From NCBI RefSeq assembly GCF_945915435.1, contig NZ_CAMEFG010000031.1, positions 1 through 43,918 of the forward strand: 43,918 bases of DNA, read 5' to 3'. The DNA comes from an uncultured Paracoccus sp. (GTDB taxonomy: Bacteria > Pseudomonadota > Alphaproteobacteria > Rhodobacterales > Rhodobacteraceae). Of this stretch, positions 36,254 through 43,918 are shown in pieces. The notes beneath the pieces were generated by a model. That model saw nothing but the letters and a program-made list of their open reading frames with translations. It made no database searches and had not been told where the DNA came from. The position numbers were made by a program, and so were the translations under genes. Within the stretch, counting starts at the first letter, position 1. Every line of letters starts with the position of its first letter.

Positions 36254-37528
36254 CTATTCGACCCGCACGAACTGGTCGAACACCAGCGAGACCGGGCGCA
36301 CCGGCGTCGCGCCCTCGCCCGAGGCGCCGGTATTCGTCACCGCGACGTGATACTGCCCCGGCTCCAGCAGCACCGGGCCGACGCGGGCGTCCAACCCGCT
36401 GCCGTGATCGTCATTTTCGGCCAGCACCTCGCCCCGCGCCGAAAACAGCGCCAGCGCCGGGTCCGCCCCGGCGAGCGAGCCATAGGCGCCGATGATCATC
36501 ACCGAGGCCCGGTCCACGCGGAAGCTGAACCATTTGGCTTCGCCGCCCAGCAGCAGGGCATGCTGGCGCACCCCCGCAAGATCGACCTGGGTGACGGGAT
36601 AATCGCTGCCGGCGGGGGGCACCATCGTTCCCGCGCGCCATTCCCGCGCCAGATATTCCCCTTCGTCCAGCAACCGGGCCGAGACCTCGATTTCGCCCTC
36701 ATCCCCGCCAAAGGATGCGACGCCGATGCAATATTGCCCCGCAGGCAGCGCCGGGATCATGTCCAGCCGCGCGTTCAGCCCGTCGGCATCGTCGTTTTCG
36801 CCGATCTGGCGCCCCTCGGCGTCGAAAAGCGCCATCTTGGGGTCCACGTCGTCCGATCCGGCGCGCAAGGTCAGCGCCGCAGGCTCGGACAGGGTAAAGC
36901 GCAGGTAGCTGACGGGGCTGGCCGGTGCCGCTGCCGCCACGTCGCCCCCGGCCAGCGCCGCGTTCAGCGGGCCGTCGGCAAGATCCAGCGCCTGGGTGTC
37001 GGGCGTGCAGGCGGCGATCGAGCCGTCGCCCCGTTCCGCCAGCAGCGGGGCGTGATCCGCGGCGCGACCGATCTGGACCGTGGCGTTCAGCGCCTCATCC
37101 GCCCAACCCCGGACGCGCAGGCAATACTCGCCGGGGTTCAGCGTGGGTTCGATCCGCGACGAAAGCGTGCCGGCGGCATCGTCGTTTTCGTCGATCACAT
37201 CGCCTTGCGCATCCAGCAGGGCGATAGTCGAATCGCCGCCATCCAGCGCCTCGACCTCAAGCCGCAGGGGCTGGGGCTGTTCACCGCCGACGCGGAAAGC
37301 GTAATAGCGGGCCTCGCCCCCGCCGCCCGGCAATTCCAGCGCATCGGCAAGCGGTGCATCGGCCCCGGCGATGTCGGATGCCTCGGGCGATTCGCCGATC
37401 CACGAGGCGGCATGGGAACCGCAGGAAAACCCCTCATCCGCCGAAACGGCCTGATCCTGCGCCAGCGCCGGTCCCGCAACCGTCAGAATCGCGCAAAAAG
37501 TCATTGTTCCCAGCCGCGCAAGGATCAT
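36254..37528 (-). CDS. Exported protein with three PPC-like beta-sandwich repeats
   Basis: A 424-residue protein with a signal peptide (MILARLGTMTFCAILTVAG, cleaved near PALAQ). The mature part has three related modules of about 120 residues. Each holds a D/E-N-D-D turn followed by a strand and a GQY/GEY-C or GQYHVAV strand: ENDDAAGTLSSRIEPTL, ENDDADGLNARLDMIPAL and ENDDHGSGLDARVGPVLL. This is the pattern of bacterial pre-peptidase C-terminal domains, and the acidic turns may bind calcium. Cysteines near the start and in the first two modules could form disulfides. No catalytic domain is present, so a binding or structural periplasmic role is likely. The ATG at 37528 follows GAGGGGGG; ATG 37504 is an alternative. 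Confidence 0.8.
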   Translation of the reverse strand: MILARLGTMTFCAILTVAGPALAQDQAVSADEGFSCGSHAASWIGESPEASDIAGADAPLADALELPGGGGEARYYAFRVGGEQPQPLRLEVEALDGGDSTIALLDAQGDVIDENDDAAGTLSSRIEPTLNPGEYCLRVRGWADEALNATVQIGRAADHAPLLAERGDGSIAACTPDTQALDLADGPLNAALAGGDVAAAAPASPVSYLRFTLSEPAALTLRAGSDDVDPKMALFDAEGRQIGENDDADGLNARLDMIPALPAGQYCIGVASFGGDEGEIEVSARLLDEGEYLAREWRAGTMVPPAGSDYPVTQVDLAGVRQHALLLGGEAKWFSFRVDRASVMIIGAYGSLAGADPALALFSARGEVLAENDDHGSGLDARVGPVLLEPGQYHVAVTNTGASGEGATPVRPVSLVFDQFVRVE

Positions 37529-37618
37529 CGGAAAAGCCCCCCTCGAAAAATGAAATCTACCTGAATGATTTACACCCGGCGCGCGGCTCTGCAACGTGGA
37601 ATTCGCCTTTGCGTGACG

Positions 37619-38305
37619 TCAATTCAGGGTGGTCCGGCTGTCCTCGCTCCAACCAAGGGCCAGCAGGACGGCGACCATCCCCGCCGCCGCCATCAGCGAG
37701 GCCATCAGCCCCAAAAGGTGCCAGACCGCCGCCCCGATGGCGACGCTGCCGATAAAGGCCAGCCAGGACATCGCATAGACCATCGTCTGCGCCAGATCGC
37801 CCCGCCCGGCCAGCGCGCGGCCCAGGCCCTGCCCGAAGCTGACCACCGCGCCGGTCAGGAACGTCCGCCCGATGATCGCGCCCGAAACCGTCAGGAAACA
37901 GGCGTTCTGCAAGCCCATCGCCGCCGCGACAATCAGCATGGTGGGCTGGGTCCAGCCGGTTGCCAGCAAGGCGCAGGCGGCGGCCAGCAGGGCGATCTCG
38001 AATTGCAACACGCGGCGGATGACATGGCGCGCGCGCACGCTGATGAAGCCGCCCAGCGCCGCGCCGACCAGGAAGGCCCCGATGATGCGCGCGCTCAGCC
38101 CCACCACGGCCAGGTCGCCATTGGCGATGGCCGTGCCAAGGCGGGTGGTGTTGCCGCTCATGAAGGATACGAACAGGTTGTTCAGTTCGGCAAAGCCGAT
38201 GGCGTCCAGATAGCCCGCAACCCCCGTCAGCCCGGTCGCAAAGGCCAGTTGCCGCGCCGTCCTGTGATATTCCCTGCGCCGAAGCCCTGCCTTCCGATCC
38301 GCCAT
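37619..38305 (-). CDS. YoaK family (DUF1275) membrane protein
   Basis: A 228-residue inner-membrane protein with six or so hydrophobic segments. Family marks are TGLTGVAGYLDAIGFAELNN near the N terminus, FVSFMSGNTTRLG, and MGLQNACFLTVSGAIIGRTF in the second half. Function in this family is not established. The ATG at 38305 is preceded by AAAAAAGGGGTGG ten bases upstream. That site lies in the loop of an 8-bp hairpin (CAAGCTGC / GCAGCTTG) whose 3' arm touches the ATG, suggesting control at the RNA level. It is divergent from the LLM oxidoreductase gene across 131 bases. Confidence 0.9.
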   Translation of the reverse strand: MADRKAGLRRREYHRTARQLAFATGLTGVAGYLDAIGFAELNNLFVSFMSGNTTRLGTAIANGDLAVVGLSARIIGAFLVGAALGGFISVRARHVIRRVLQFEIALLAAACALLATGWTQPTMLIVAAAMGLQNACFLTVSGAIIGRTFLTGAVVSFGQGLGRALAGRGDLAQTMVYAMSWLAFIGSVAIGAAVWHLLGLMASLMAAAGMVAVLLALGWSEDSRTTLN

Positions 38306-38342
38306 CAAGCTGCCACCCCTTTTTTGCGATGGCCGCAGCTTG
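38306..38342 (-). promoter_or_regulatory. Hairpin holding the ribosome site of the DUF1275 gene in its loop
   Basis: Perfect 8-bp arms at 38306-38313 and 38335-38342 enclose 21 bases. In the minus-strand message the Shine-Dalgarno-like AAAAAAGGGG is in the loop and the 3' arm ends directly at the ATG. Such a structure could tune or switch initiation; no regulation is shown by sequence alone. Confidence 0.55.
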
Positions 38343-38436
38343 CCCCAACCCCGCGCGGAAAGTCGAGCCACCCGGCCCTTGGGAAAGCCGCCCGGTGCGC
38401 CTAAGTATCCTTGCGACATGCATCATGAGGCGCAAG

Positions 38437-39459
38437 ATGAAGAAACTGGGCTTTTTATCCTTCGGCCACTGGTCGTCCGGCCACGGTTCGCAGACCCGCA
38501 CCGCCGCCGATACCCTGCTGCAATCCATCGAGCTTGCCGTCGCGGCCGAGGAAATGGGCCTGGACGGTGCCTATTTCCGTGTCCACCACTTCGCGCGCCA
38601 GCTTGCGTCCCCCTTCCCGCTGCTTGCGGCGGCGGGCGCGCGCACCAGCCGGATCGAGCTTGGCACCGCCGTCATCGACATGCGCTATGAAAACCCGCTG
38701 TATATGGCCGAGGATGCGGGCGCGGCGGACCTGATCGCGGGCGGGCGGCTGCAACTGGGCATCAGCCGCGGCAGCCCCGAGCAGGTGATCGACGGCTGGC
38801 GCCATTTCGGCTATCAGCCCGCCGAGGGCGAAACCGACGCCGACATGGCTCGGCGCCATGCACAGGTCTTTCTGGACGTGATCCGGGGCGAGGGCTTTGC
38901 CGAACCCAACCCGCGCCCGATGTTTCCCAATCCGCCGGGCCTGTTGCGGCTGGAACCCCATTCACCGGGCCTGCGCGACAGGATCTGGTGGGGCGCCTCG
39001 TCGAATGCGACGGCGGAATGGGCGGCGAAGATGGGGATGAACCTGCAAAGCTCGACGCTGAAGGACGACGAGACGGGCGAGCCGTTCCACATCCAGCAGG
39101 CCCAGCAGATCCGCGCCTATCGCAAGGCCTGGGCGGATGCGGGGCACGACCGTCAGCCGCGCGTGTCGGTCAGCCGCTCGATCTTTGCGCTGGTCAGCGA
39201 CATGGACCGCGCCTATTTCGGGCATGACGCGAAAAGCAGCGACCAGATCGGCTATATCGACCAGAACACCCGCGCGATCTTTGGCAAATCCTATGCCGCC
39301 GAGCCGGACCGGCTGGTCGACCTGCTGCGCGGGGACGAAGCGATCGCCGAGGCCGATACGCTGCTGCTGACCGTGCCCAACAGCCTTGGCGTCGATTACA
39401 ACGCCCATGTGCTAAGCACGATCCTGACCCATGTGGCCCCCGCGCTTGGCTGGCGCTGA
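38437..39459 (+). CDS. LLM class flavin-dependent oxidoreductase
   Basis: A 340-residue luciferase-like TIM-barrel protein. The start MKKLGFLSFGHWS is followed by the family's AVAAEEMGLDGAYFRVHHFA, RTSRIELGTAVIDMRYENPL, MAEDAGAADLIAGGRLQLGI and SRGSPEQVIDGW. It would use reduced FMN or F420-like cofactor to monooxygenate or reduce a small substrate; which one is unknown. The ATG at 38437 follows GAGGCG; an ATG at 38425 is possible. It lies between the DUF1275 gene and putA, convergent with putA, with only 19 bases between the stops. No obvious link to either neighbour. Confidence 0.9.
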   Translation: MKKLGFLSFGHWSSGHGSQTRTAADTLLQSIELAVAAEEMGLDGAYFRVHHFARQLASPFPLLAAAGARTSRIELGTAVIDMRYENPLYMAEDAGAADLIAGGRLQLGISRGSPEQVIDGWRHFGYQPAEGETDADMARRHAQVFLDVIRGEGFAEPNPRPMFPNPPGLLRLEPHSPGLRDRIWWGASSNATAEWAAKMGMNLQSSTLKDDETGEPFHIQQAQQIRAYRKAWADAGHDRQPRVSVSRSIFALVSDMDRAYFGHDAKSSDQIGYIDQNTRAIFGKSYAAEPDRLVDLLRGDEAIAEADTLLLTVPNSLGVDYNAHVLSTILTHVAPALGWR

Positions 39460-39478
39460 GGCGGCGCTGGCCGCCTGA

Positions 39479-42400
39479 TCACCCCGCCAGCAGCGCGGCG
39501 TTTCCGCCTGCTGCGGTTGTGTCCACGCACAGGTGGCGTTCGTGGGCGATGTGGGCGAGGTCGGGCATGGCGGTGACCAGTTGCACGATCTCGCCATCGC
39601 GTTCGGCCAGGGCCTGTGCATAGGCGCGGCCCTGCGCCTCATCGCCCCACCACAGCACCGCCGACAGGTGCGGCAGGCGTGTCAGCGCCTCGGGGGGCAA
39701 CTCGCCATCGGCGGCAACGGCATGGCCGCCAAGCGCCTGCACCGCCGCCGCCTGCGCCGCTGCGGCCTCGGCGCCCGGCCCGAGGCACAGGACCGGCGGG
39801 CGGGTGTGCGAGGTCAGGCGGTTCAATTCGCCCGTGGGACCGGGCATCAATTGTTCGTCGATCTTGCGGGGCGTGGCGGCGGACAGGGCGTCGCGCAGCC
39901 GGGCCTCATCGGCCCGACCCTGCCATGTGCCGGCAAGGGCGACAGGCGCGGCGGGCGCGAAGAAGCGCGGCACATAGCGCGGCCCGCCCGCTTTCGGCCC
40001 GGTCCCCGACAGCCCTTCGCCCCCGAAGGGCTGGCTGCCCACCACCGCGCCGATCTGGTTGCGGTTGACGTAGATATTGCCGACATGGATGGCGTCGGAC
40101 ACCTCTTGCACGCGGCTGTCGATGCGGCTGTGCAGCCCGAAGGTCAGGCCGAAGCCGCGCGCATTGATATCGGCGATCACCTTGTCCAGCTCATCGCCCC
40201 GGAAGGTGGCGACATGCAGGACCGGGCCGAAGATCTCGCGTTCCAGATCGTTGATGCCGCCGACCTTCAGCATCGTCGGCGGGATGAAGAAGCCCCGCGA
40301 CGGCACGTCCAGCTTGTGCAGCACGCGATTTGCATTGGCCGCGATATAGTCGCCGATCTCGCGCTGCGCGCCGGGGTCGATCACCGGGCCGACATCGGCG
40401 GACAGATCCCACGGATCGCCTACCCGCAATTCGTCCATCGCGCCCTTGATCATCTGGGTCAGATGCGGGGCCACATCCTCTTGCACATAAAGGCAGCGCA
40501 GCGCCGAACAACGCTGGCCCGCCGAGCGGAAGGCCGAGTTCACGATATCGCGCACCGCCTGTTCCGGCAGCGCCGTCGAATCCACGATCATCGCGTTCAG
40601 CCCGCCGGTTTCCGCGATCAGCGGCGTGCCGGGGGCGAGGTTCGCGGCGATCGTCTTCGCAATGGTCTGCGCGGTCCCGGTCGAGCCGGTAAAGACCAGC
40701 CCCGACACCCGTGCGTCCGAGGTCAGCGCCGTGCCGATCACGCTCCCCCGGCCCGGCAGCAATTGCAGCGCCGCTTTCGGCACGCCCGCCTGATGCAGCA
40801 GCCCCACGGCATAGGCGGCGATCACCGGCGTATGCTCGGCGGGCTTGGCGATCACCGCGTTGCCCGCCATCAGCGCCGCCGCGATCTGGCCGGTGAAGAT
40901 CGCCAGCGGGAAATTCCACGGGCTGATCGCGCCGACAATGCCGCGCGGGGCGTCCGTGCGGGCCTCGCCCTCGGCGGCGTAATAGCGCAGGAAGTCCACC
41001 GCCTCGCGCAGTTCCGCCACCGCGTCGGGCAGGGCCTTGCCGGCCTCACGCGCGAGGATGGCGAAGATCGGGCCGAAATGCGCCTCGTAAAGATCGGCGG
41101 CGCGGCGCAGCGCCTCGGCGCGCTCGGGCGCGGGGGCGTCCCAGATGCGGGCGTCGTCGATGGCGCGGGTGGCGGTCTCGGCATCCGCCATCAGCACCTG
41201 CGCGATCTTTTCGCCGGTGGCCGGGTTCAGCACGTCCTGCATCTTGCCCGTGGGTTCCGAAACGGTCAGCGGCAGCGCATCGGGTATCGCCACGTCGCGG
41301 GCGGCGTAGATCCGGGCCAGCGCCTCCTCGTCGCTCAGGTCAAAGCCCATCGAGTTCGGACGCGACGTCCCGAACAGCGCGGACGGCGCCACCAGCCCCG
41401 AGGGCGGGCGGGCATCGCTCAGCGCGTCAAAGGGATCGCGGGCGACCTCTTCGGGGCTGACCGATTCGTCCACGATCTGGTGGACAAAGCTGCTGTTCGC
41501 GCCATTTTCCAGCAAGCGCCGCACCAGATAGGCCAGCAGGTCGCGATGCGCGCCGACCGGCGCATAGATGCGGCAGCGGCCCCTGCTGTCGTTCAGCACG
41601 ATGTCGTGCAGCCGCTCGCCCATGCCGTGCAAGCGCTGGAACTCGAAACGCACATCGCCCGCCATTTCCAGGATCGCGGCGACCGTATGGGCGTTATGCG
41701 TGGCGAATTGCGGATAGATGCGGTCCGCGTAGCCGATCAGCTTGCGGGCATTGGCGATATAGCTGACATCGGTGGCAACCTTGGTCGTGAACAGGGTGAA
41801 GCCGGGCAGCCCCTCGACCTGCGCATGCTTGATTTCCGTGTCCCAATAGGCGCCCTTGACCAGACGCACCATGATGCGCCGGTCCTCGCGCTCGGCCAGC
41901 GCATGCAGCCAGTCGATCACCGCGCCCGCGCGCTTGCCGTAAGCCTGCACCACCACGCCGAACCCGTCCCAACCGGCCAGCGAGGGGTCCGACAGCACCG
42001 CTTCGATCACACGCATCGAGATCACCAGCCGGTCCTGCTCCTCGGCGTCGATGTTCAGCCCCATGCCCGCCGCCTTGGCCGCCTGCGCCAGCCGCAGCAC
42101 CACCGGGACCAGTTCGGCCATGACGCGGGCTTCCTGCGCGACCTCGTAACGCGGATGCAGCGCGGAAAGCTTGATCGAGATGCCGGGATTGTCCTCGACC
42201 GAGCCCTTGTCGCAGGCCTTCGCGATCGCCGCGATGGCGTCGGAATAGGCGCGGTCGTAACGCGCGGCATCGGCGGCGGTCATCGCCGCCTCGCCCAGCA
42301 TGTCGTAGCTGTAGGTAAAGCCCTGCGATTCGCGCTGGCGGGCGCGGTCCAGCGCCTTCCCGATGGTCTCGCCCAAGACGAACTGCCGCCCCATCTCGCG

Positions 42401-42877
42401 CATGGCGCGGGTGACGGCGCTGCGGATAACCGGCTCGCCCAACCGCCGGATCGCACCGCGCAGGGTGCCCGCGATGCCGGGCTTGGAATCGTCCAGCACC
42501 TTGCCCGTCAGCATCAAGGCCCAGGTCGAGGCATTGACCAGGCTCGACGACGCCTCACCCAGGTGCCTGCCCCAGTCGGAAGGCGCGATCTTGTCCTCGA
42601 TCAGCGCGTCGATGGTCAGGCGGTCGGGCACGCGCAGCATCGCCTCGGCCAGACACATCAGCGCGACGCCCTCGCGTGTGGACAGCCCGTATTCGGCAAG
42701 AAAATGCTCCATCAGCGAAGGCTTCGCCTCGGCCCGGATCCGCCGCACGAGACCCGCCGCGCGGGCGGTGATCGCGGCGCGGGCCTCGGGCGAAAGCGCG
42801 GCATCGGCGATCAGCCGATCCAGAAGCGCGCGCTCATCGGCGAATTTCGCCTGCGTGGAAAACTCGGACAACTGCAT
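39479..42877 (-). CDS. putA: Bifunctional proline dehydrogenase / L-glutamate gamma-semialdehyde dehydrogenase
   Basis: A 1132-residue enzyme oxidising proline to glutamate in two channelled steps. The FAD-dependent PRODH half contains EDNPGISIKLSALHPRYE, VRLVKGAYWDTEIKHAQ, QFATHNAHT and YAPVGAHRDLLAYLVRRLLE. The NAD-dependent P5C dehydrogenase half has ISPWNFPLAIFTGQIAAAL, the catalytic Glu in IAETGGLNAMIV and Cys in SAGQRCSALRCLYV, then GGEGLSGTGPKAGGP. A short extra C-terminal domain follows, as in the longer PutA class. There is no N-terminal ribbon-helix-helix domain, so it is not self-regulating. AAGGGGGTG lies before the ATG. The divergent Lrp-family gene is the probable regulator. Confidence 0.97.
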   Translation of the reverse strand: MQLSEFSTQAKFADERALLDRLIADAALSPEARAAITARAAGLVRRIRAEAKPSLMEHFLAEYGLSTREGVALMCLAEAMLRVPDRLTIDALIEDKIAPSDWGRHLGEASSSLVNASTWALMLTGKVLDDSKPGIAGTLRGAIRRLGEPVIRSAVTRAMREMGRQFVLGETIGKALDRARQRESQGFTYSYDMLGEAAMTAADAARYDRAYSDAIAAIAKACDKGSVEDNPGISIKLSALHPRYEVAQEARVMAELVPVVLRLAQAAKAAGMGLNIDAEEQDRLVISMRVIEAVLSDPSLAGWDGFGVVVQAYGKRAGAVIDWLHALAEREDRRIMVRLVKGAYWDTEIKHAQVEGLPGFTLFTTKVATDVSYIANARKLIGYADRIYPQFATHNAHTVAAILEMAGDVRFEFQRLHGMGERLHDIVLNDSRGRCRIYAPVGAHRDLLAYLVRRLLENGANSSFVHQIVDESVSPEEVARDPFDALSDARPPSGLVAPSALFGTSRPNSMGFDLSDEEALARIYAARDVAIPDALPLTVSEPTGKMQDVLNPATGEKIAQVLMADAETATRAIDDARIWDAPAPERAEALRRAADLYEAHFGPIFAILAREAGKALPDAVAELREAVDFLRYYAAEGEARTDAPRGIVGAISPWNFPLAIFTGQIAAALMAGNAVIAKPAEHTPVIAAYAVGLLHQAGVPKAALQLLPGRGSVIGTALTSDARVSGLVFTGSTGTAQTIAKTIAANLAPGTPLIAETGGLNAMIVDSTALPEQAVRDIVNSAFRSAGQRCSALRCLYVQEDVAPHLTQMIKGAMDELRVGDPWDLSADVGPVIDPGAQREIGDYIAANANRVLHKLDVPSRGFFIPPTMLKVGGINDLEREIFGPVLHVATFRGDELDKVIADINARGFGLTFGLHSRIDSRVQEVSDAIHVGNIYVNRNQIGAVVGSQPFGGEGLSGTGPKAGGPRYVPRFFAPAAPVALAGTWQGRADEARLRDALSAATPRKIDEQLMPGPTGELNRLTSHTRPPVLCLGPGAEAAAAQAAAVQALGGHAVAADGELPPEALTRLPHLSAVLWWGDEAQGRAYAQALAERDGEIVQLVTAMPDLAHIAHERHLCVDTTAAGGNAALLAG

Positions 42878-42990
42878 GGCACACCCCCTTGGATACTGCC
42901 CCCAGCACTAATGCAAAATCACTGGACCATGTGACCAATTACTGGCCATTATCCAGCCCAAAGGAACATTATTCAGGTAAATCTCAGACT
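42878..42990. promoter_or_regulatory. Divergent putA / Lrp-family control region
   Basis: An AT-rich 113-bp gap between divergent start codons. It contains three CTGG motifs (near 42918, 42942 and, as CCAG, 42954) including the small inverted repeat CTGG-N7-CCAG at about 42942-42956. Lrp-family proteins bind such spaced, degenerate sites. No clear -35/-10 pair could be chosen. Confidence 0.45.
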
Positions 42991-43449
42991 ATGGAACTCG
43001 ACACGACCAATCTCAAGATCCTGCGCGAACTCCTGCGCAACGCCCGCATCCCCCTGACCGAGCTGGCCCGCAAGGTCGGCCTCTCCAAGACCCCCGTGGC
43101 GCTGCGCATGCGCCAGCTCGAGGAAATCGGCCTCATCACCGGCTACCGCGCGATCCTGTCGCCGCTGAAACTGGGCCTGACCCACGTCACCTATGTCGAG
43201 GTTCGCCTGTCCGACACCCGCCAAGGGGCGCTCGAAGACTTCAACAGGGCCGTCCGCACCATCCCCCAGGTCGAGGAATGCTACATGATCGCCGGAGGCT
43301 TCGACTACCTGCTCAAGATCCGCTCGCAGGACATGGCCGACTACCGCCGCATCATGGCCGAAAGCATCTCGACCCTGCCCCACCTGCACGCCACGACCAG
43401 CTTCGTCTCGATGGAGGCCGTCGTCGAACAGAACTGGACCGCCATCTGA
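42991..43449 (+). CDS. putR: Lrp/AsnC-family transcriptional regulator, probable PutR
   Basis: A 152-residue regulator. The N-terminal helix-turn-helix is LTELARKVGLSKTPVALRMR followed by QLEEIGLITGYRAILSP; the C-terminal RAM (ligand-binding) domain includes VEECYMIAGGFDYLLKIRSQ. It is divergent from putA, the arrangement of PutR proteins that activate proline use in Rhodobacter and Agrobacterium; the name is by context. The ATG at 42991 lacks a good ribosome site (AGG lies 14 bases away), so a leaderless message or the longer in-frame start near 42889 is possible; I prefer 42991 because the helix-turn-helix follows at the usual distance. Confidence 0.85.
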   Translation: MELDTTNLKILRELLRNARIPLTELARKVGLSKTPVALRMRQLEEIGLITGYRAILSPLKLGLTHVTYVEVRLSDTRQGALEDFNRAVRTIPQVEECYMIAGGFDYLLKIRSQDMADYRRIMAESISTLPHLHATTSFVSMEAVVEQNWTAI

Positions 43450-43452
43450 CCG

Positions 43453-43487
43453 CCCGCTTTCTTCATCATGAAAATACCCTCGGGGGG
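43453..43487 (-). repeat. Dispersed intergenic element, copy 2
   Basis: Same core as at 7163-7197: CCCGCTTTCTTCATCAT, two variable bases, AAATACCC, then a G-run. It begins three bases after the Lrp-family stop codon, between convergent genes. Confidence 0.65.
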
Positions 43488-43501
43488 AAGGCCGCAGGCC
43501 G

Positions 43502-43522
43502 CGGGGGGCAGACAGCCCCCCG
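43502..43522. terminator. GC-rich hairpin between putR and tex
   Basis: CGGGGGGC, a five-base loop (AGACA) and GCCCCCCG form a perfect 8-bp stem between convergent genes. No T-run follows, so termination would be weak. It adjoins the dispersed element. Confidence 0.5.
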
Positions 43523-43551
43523 TGCGACCGCGAAACCGGCGATCCGCGCGC

Positions 43552-43918
43552 CTATTTGCGCCGCATCGCATCCATCAGCGCCGCACCCAAGGCGCTGCCA
43601 CCTCCGCCCCGCACATCCTGCCCCTGCCGCGCCCGCGGCTGGCCACCCTTCGGCGCGGACCCGCGCGGCAGCGCCTCACCCCCGTCCTTGCGCCCCCCGT
43701 CCTTGCGCCCCTCGTCCTTGCGCCCCCCGTCCTTGCGCCCCCCGTCCTTGCGCATCGACAGGCCGATGCGCTTGCGGGCGGGATCGACCTCGGTGACGCT
43801 GACGCGGACCACATCGCCGGCCTTGACGACCTCATGGGGGTCCTTCACGAAACGGTCGGCCAACTGGCTGATATGGACCAGCCCGTCCTGATGCACGCCG
43901 ATATCGACGAAGGCGCCG
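43552..43918 (-). CDS. Tex-like S1 RNA-binding protein (C-terminal part, cut by window edge)
   Basis: Only the last 121 codons are present; the gene runs off the right edge. They begin inside the S1 domain of the Tex family: [20 protein letters not shown], then [20 protein letters not shown] and the S1-ending [10 protein letters not shown]. Tex proteins are nucleic-acid-binding factors of transcription with an additional role in stress tolerance. After the S1 domain is a low-complexity tail with five near-identical KDGGR-type repeats from a 15-bp tandem DNA repeat, then a Gly/Ala-rich end. The tail length probably varies between strains. Other S1-tailed proteins are possible until the missing part is seen. 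Confidence 0.82.
   Translation of the reverse strand, partial: GAFVDIGVHQDGLVHISQLADRFVKDPHEVVKAGDVVRVSVTEVDPARKRIGLSMRKDGGRKDGGRKDEGRKDGGRKDGGEALPRGSAPKGGQPRARQGQDVRGGGGSALGAALMDAMRRK
43681..43755. repeat. Five tandem 15-bp repeats in the tex 3' end
   Basis: Units of 15 bp begin at 43681, 43696, 43711, 43726 and 43741, with core CCCGTCCTTGCGCCC. One unit differs at one base, and the last at its end. In frame they encode KDGGR-type pentapeptides, so copy-number change would keep the reading frame. Confidence 0.95.

Noticed and set aside
39533..42934. Open frame of over 1100 codons antisense to putA
   Set aside because: It mirrors putA in the opposite strand, as expected where GC-rich third positions make stop codons rare. 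The translation has no recognisable domain and is rich in Arg, Gly and His. Similar mirrors lie opposite nusA, infB, argJ and secA.
43681..43755. Plus-strand Cys/Pro/Arg repeat protein
   Set aside because: It is the mirror of the KDGGR repeats of tex on the other strand and has no start or ribosome site of its own.

Overview
The window is a contiguous piece of a high-GC alphaproteobacterial chromosome. Gene content and order point to the Rhodobacterales, most likely Paracoccus or a close relative. The left edge carries the methylamine dehydrogenase (mau) genes, whose heavy-chain product resembles the Paracoccus denitrificans protein as I remember it. The rest is mostly housekeeping: kdtA, rpe, hslO, cca, hemH, comF, ubiG, the rimP-nusA-ylxR-infB operon, argJ and secA. 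Coding density is very high. I see no tRNA or rRNA gene, no insertion sequence, no CRISPR array and no prophage.

Layout, left to right. Positions 1-4103 (minus strand) hold mauD (cut by the edge), mauE, mauB, mauF and a MauR-like LysR activator. Together they encode the periplasmic methylamine dehydrogenase heavy chain, its membrane and thioredoxin-like maturation factors, and the likely regulator. Positions 4104-4652 have no gene I can support. Positions 4653-7087 (minus) carry a DUF1178 protein, KDO transferase and ribulose-phosphate epimerase. Positions 7368-13217 (plus) form a tight run: hslO, CoA pyrophosphatase, cca, an ABC exporter and a TrmA-family RNA methyltransferase, several with overlapping starts and stops. 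Positions 13295-15200 are a cell-envelope cluster: a lipoprotein L,D-transpeptidase, a CAP-domain lipoprotein and a Tat-exported L,D-transpeptidase. Positions 15230-15933 hold a methyltransferase gene frameshifted at a C7 tract.

Positions 15930-17794 (minus) hold ferrochelatase translationally coupled to an NDUFAF5/BioC-like protein that lacks the usual SAM glycine motif. Positions 17826-20477 (plus) run comF, glutaredoxin 3, a nitrilase-family amidase and a MarR regulator. ubiG follows on the minus strand and prolyl iminopeptidase on the plus strand. Positions 22263-27875 are the rimP-nusA-ylxR-infB operon, with a visible promoter, a leader attenuator and a strong final terminator. Positions 27896-30866 (minus) read, in transcription order, a peptidyl-prolyl isomerase, argJ, mutT and a 42-residue conserved-type small protein.

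secA (31074-33788) is followed by a divergent LysR-aminotransferase pair, a periplasmic protein with three PPC-like repeats, a DUF1275 membrane protein, an LLM flavin oxidoreductase, and bifunctional putA with a divergent Lrp-family regulator. The 3' end of tex is cut by the right edge.

I found no clearly undescribed multi-gene system. The most interesting signals are local: a 26-bp tandem duplication that builds a ladder of overlapping mini-ORFs between argJ and mutT; the NDUFAF5-like protein without a SAM motif; the rimP leader attenuator; a hairpin presenting the DUF1275 gene's ribosome site in its loop; the symmetric sites upstream of mauF; the C7 frameshift; and two copies of a dispersed intergenic element.
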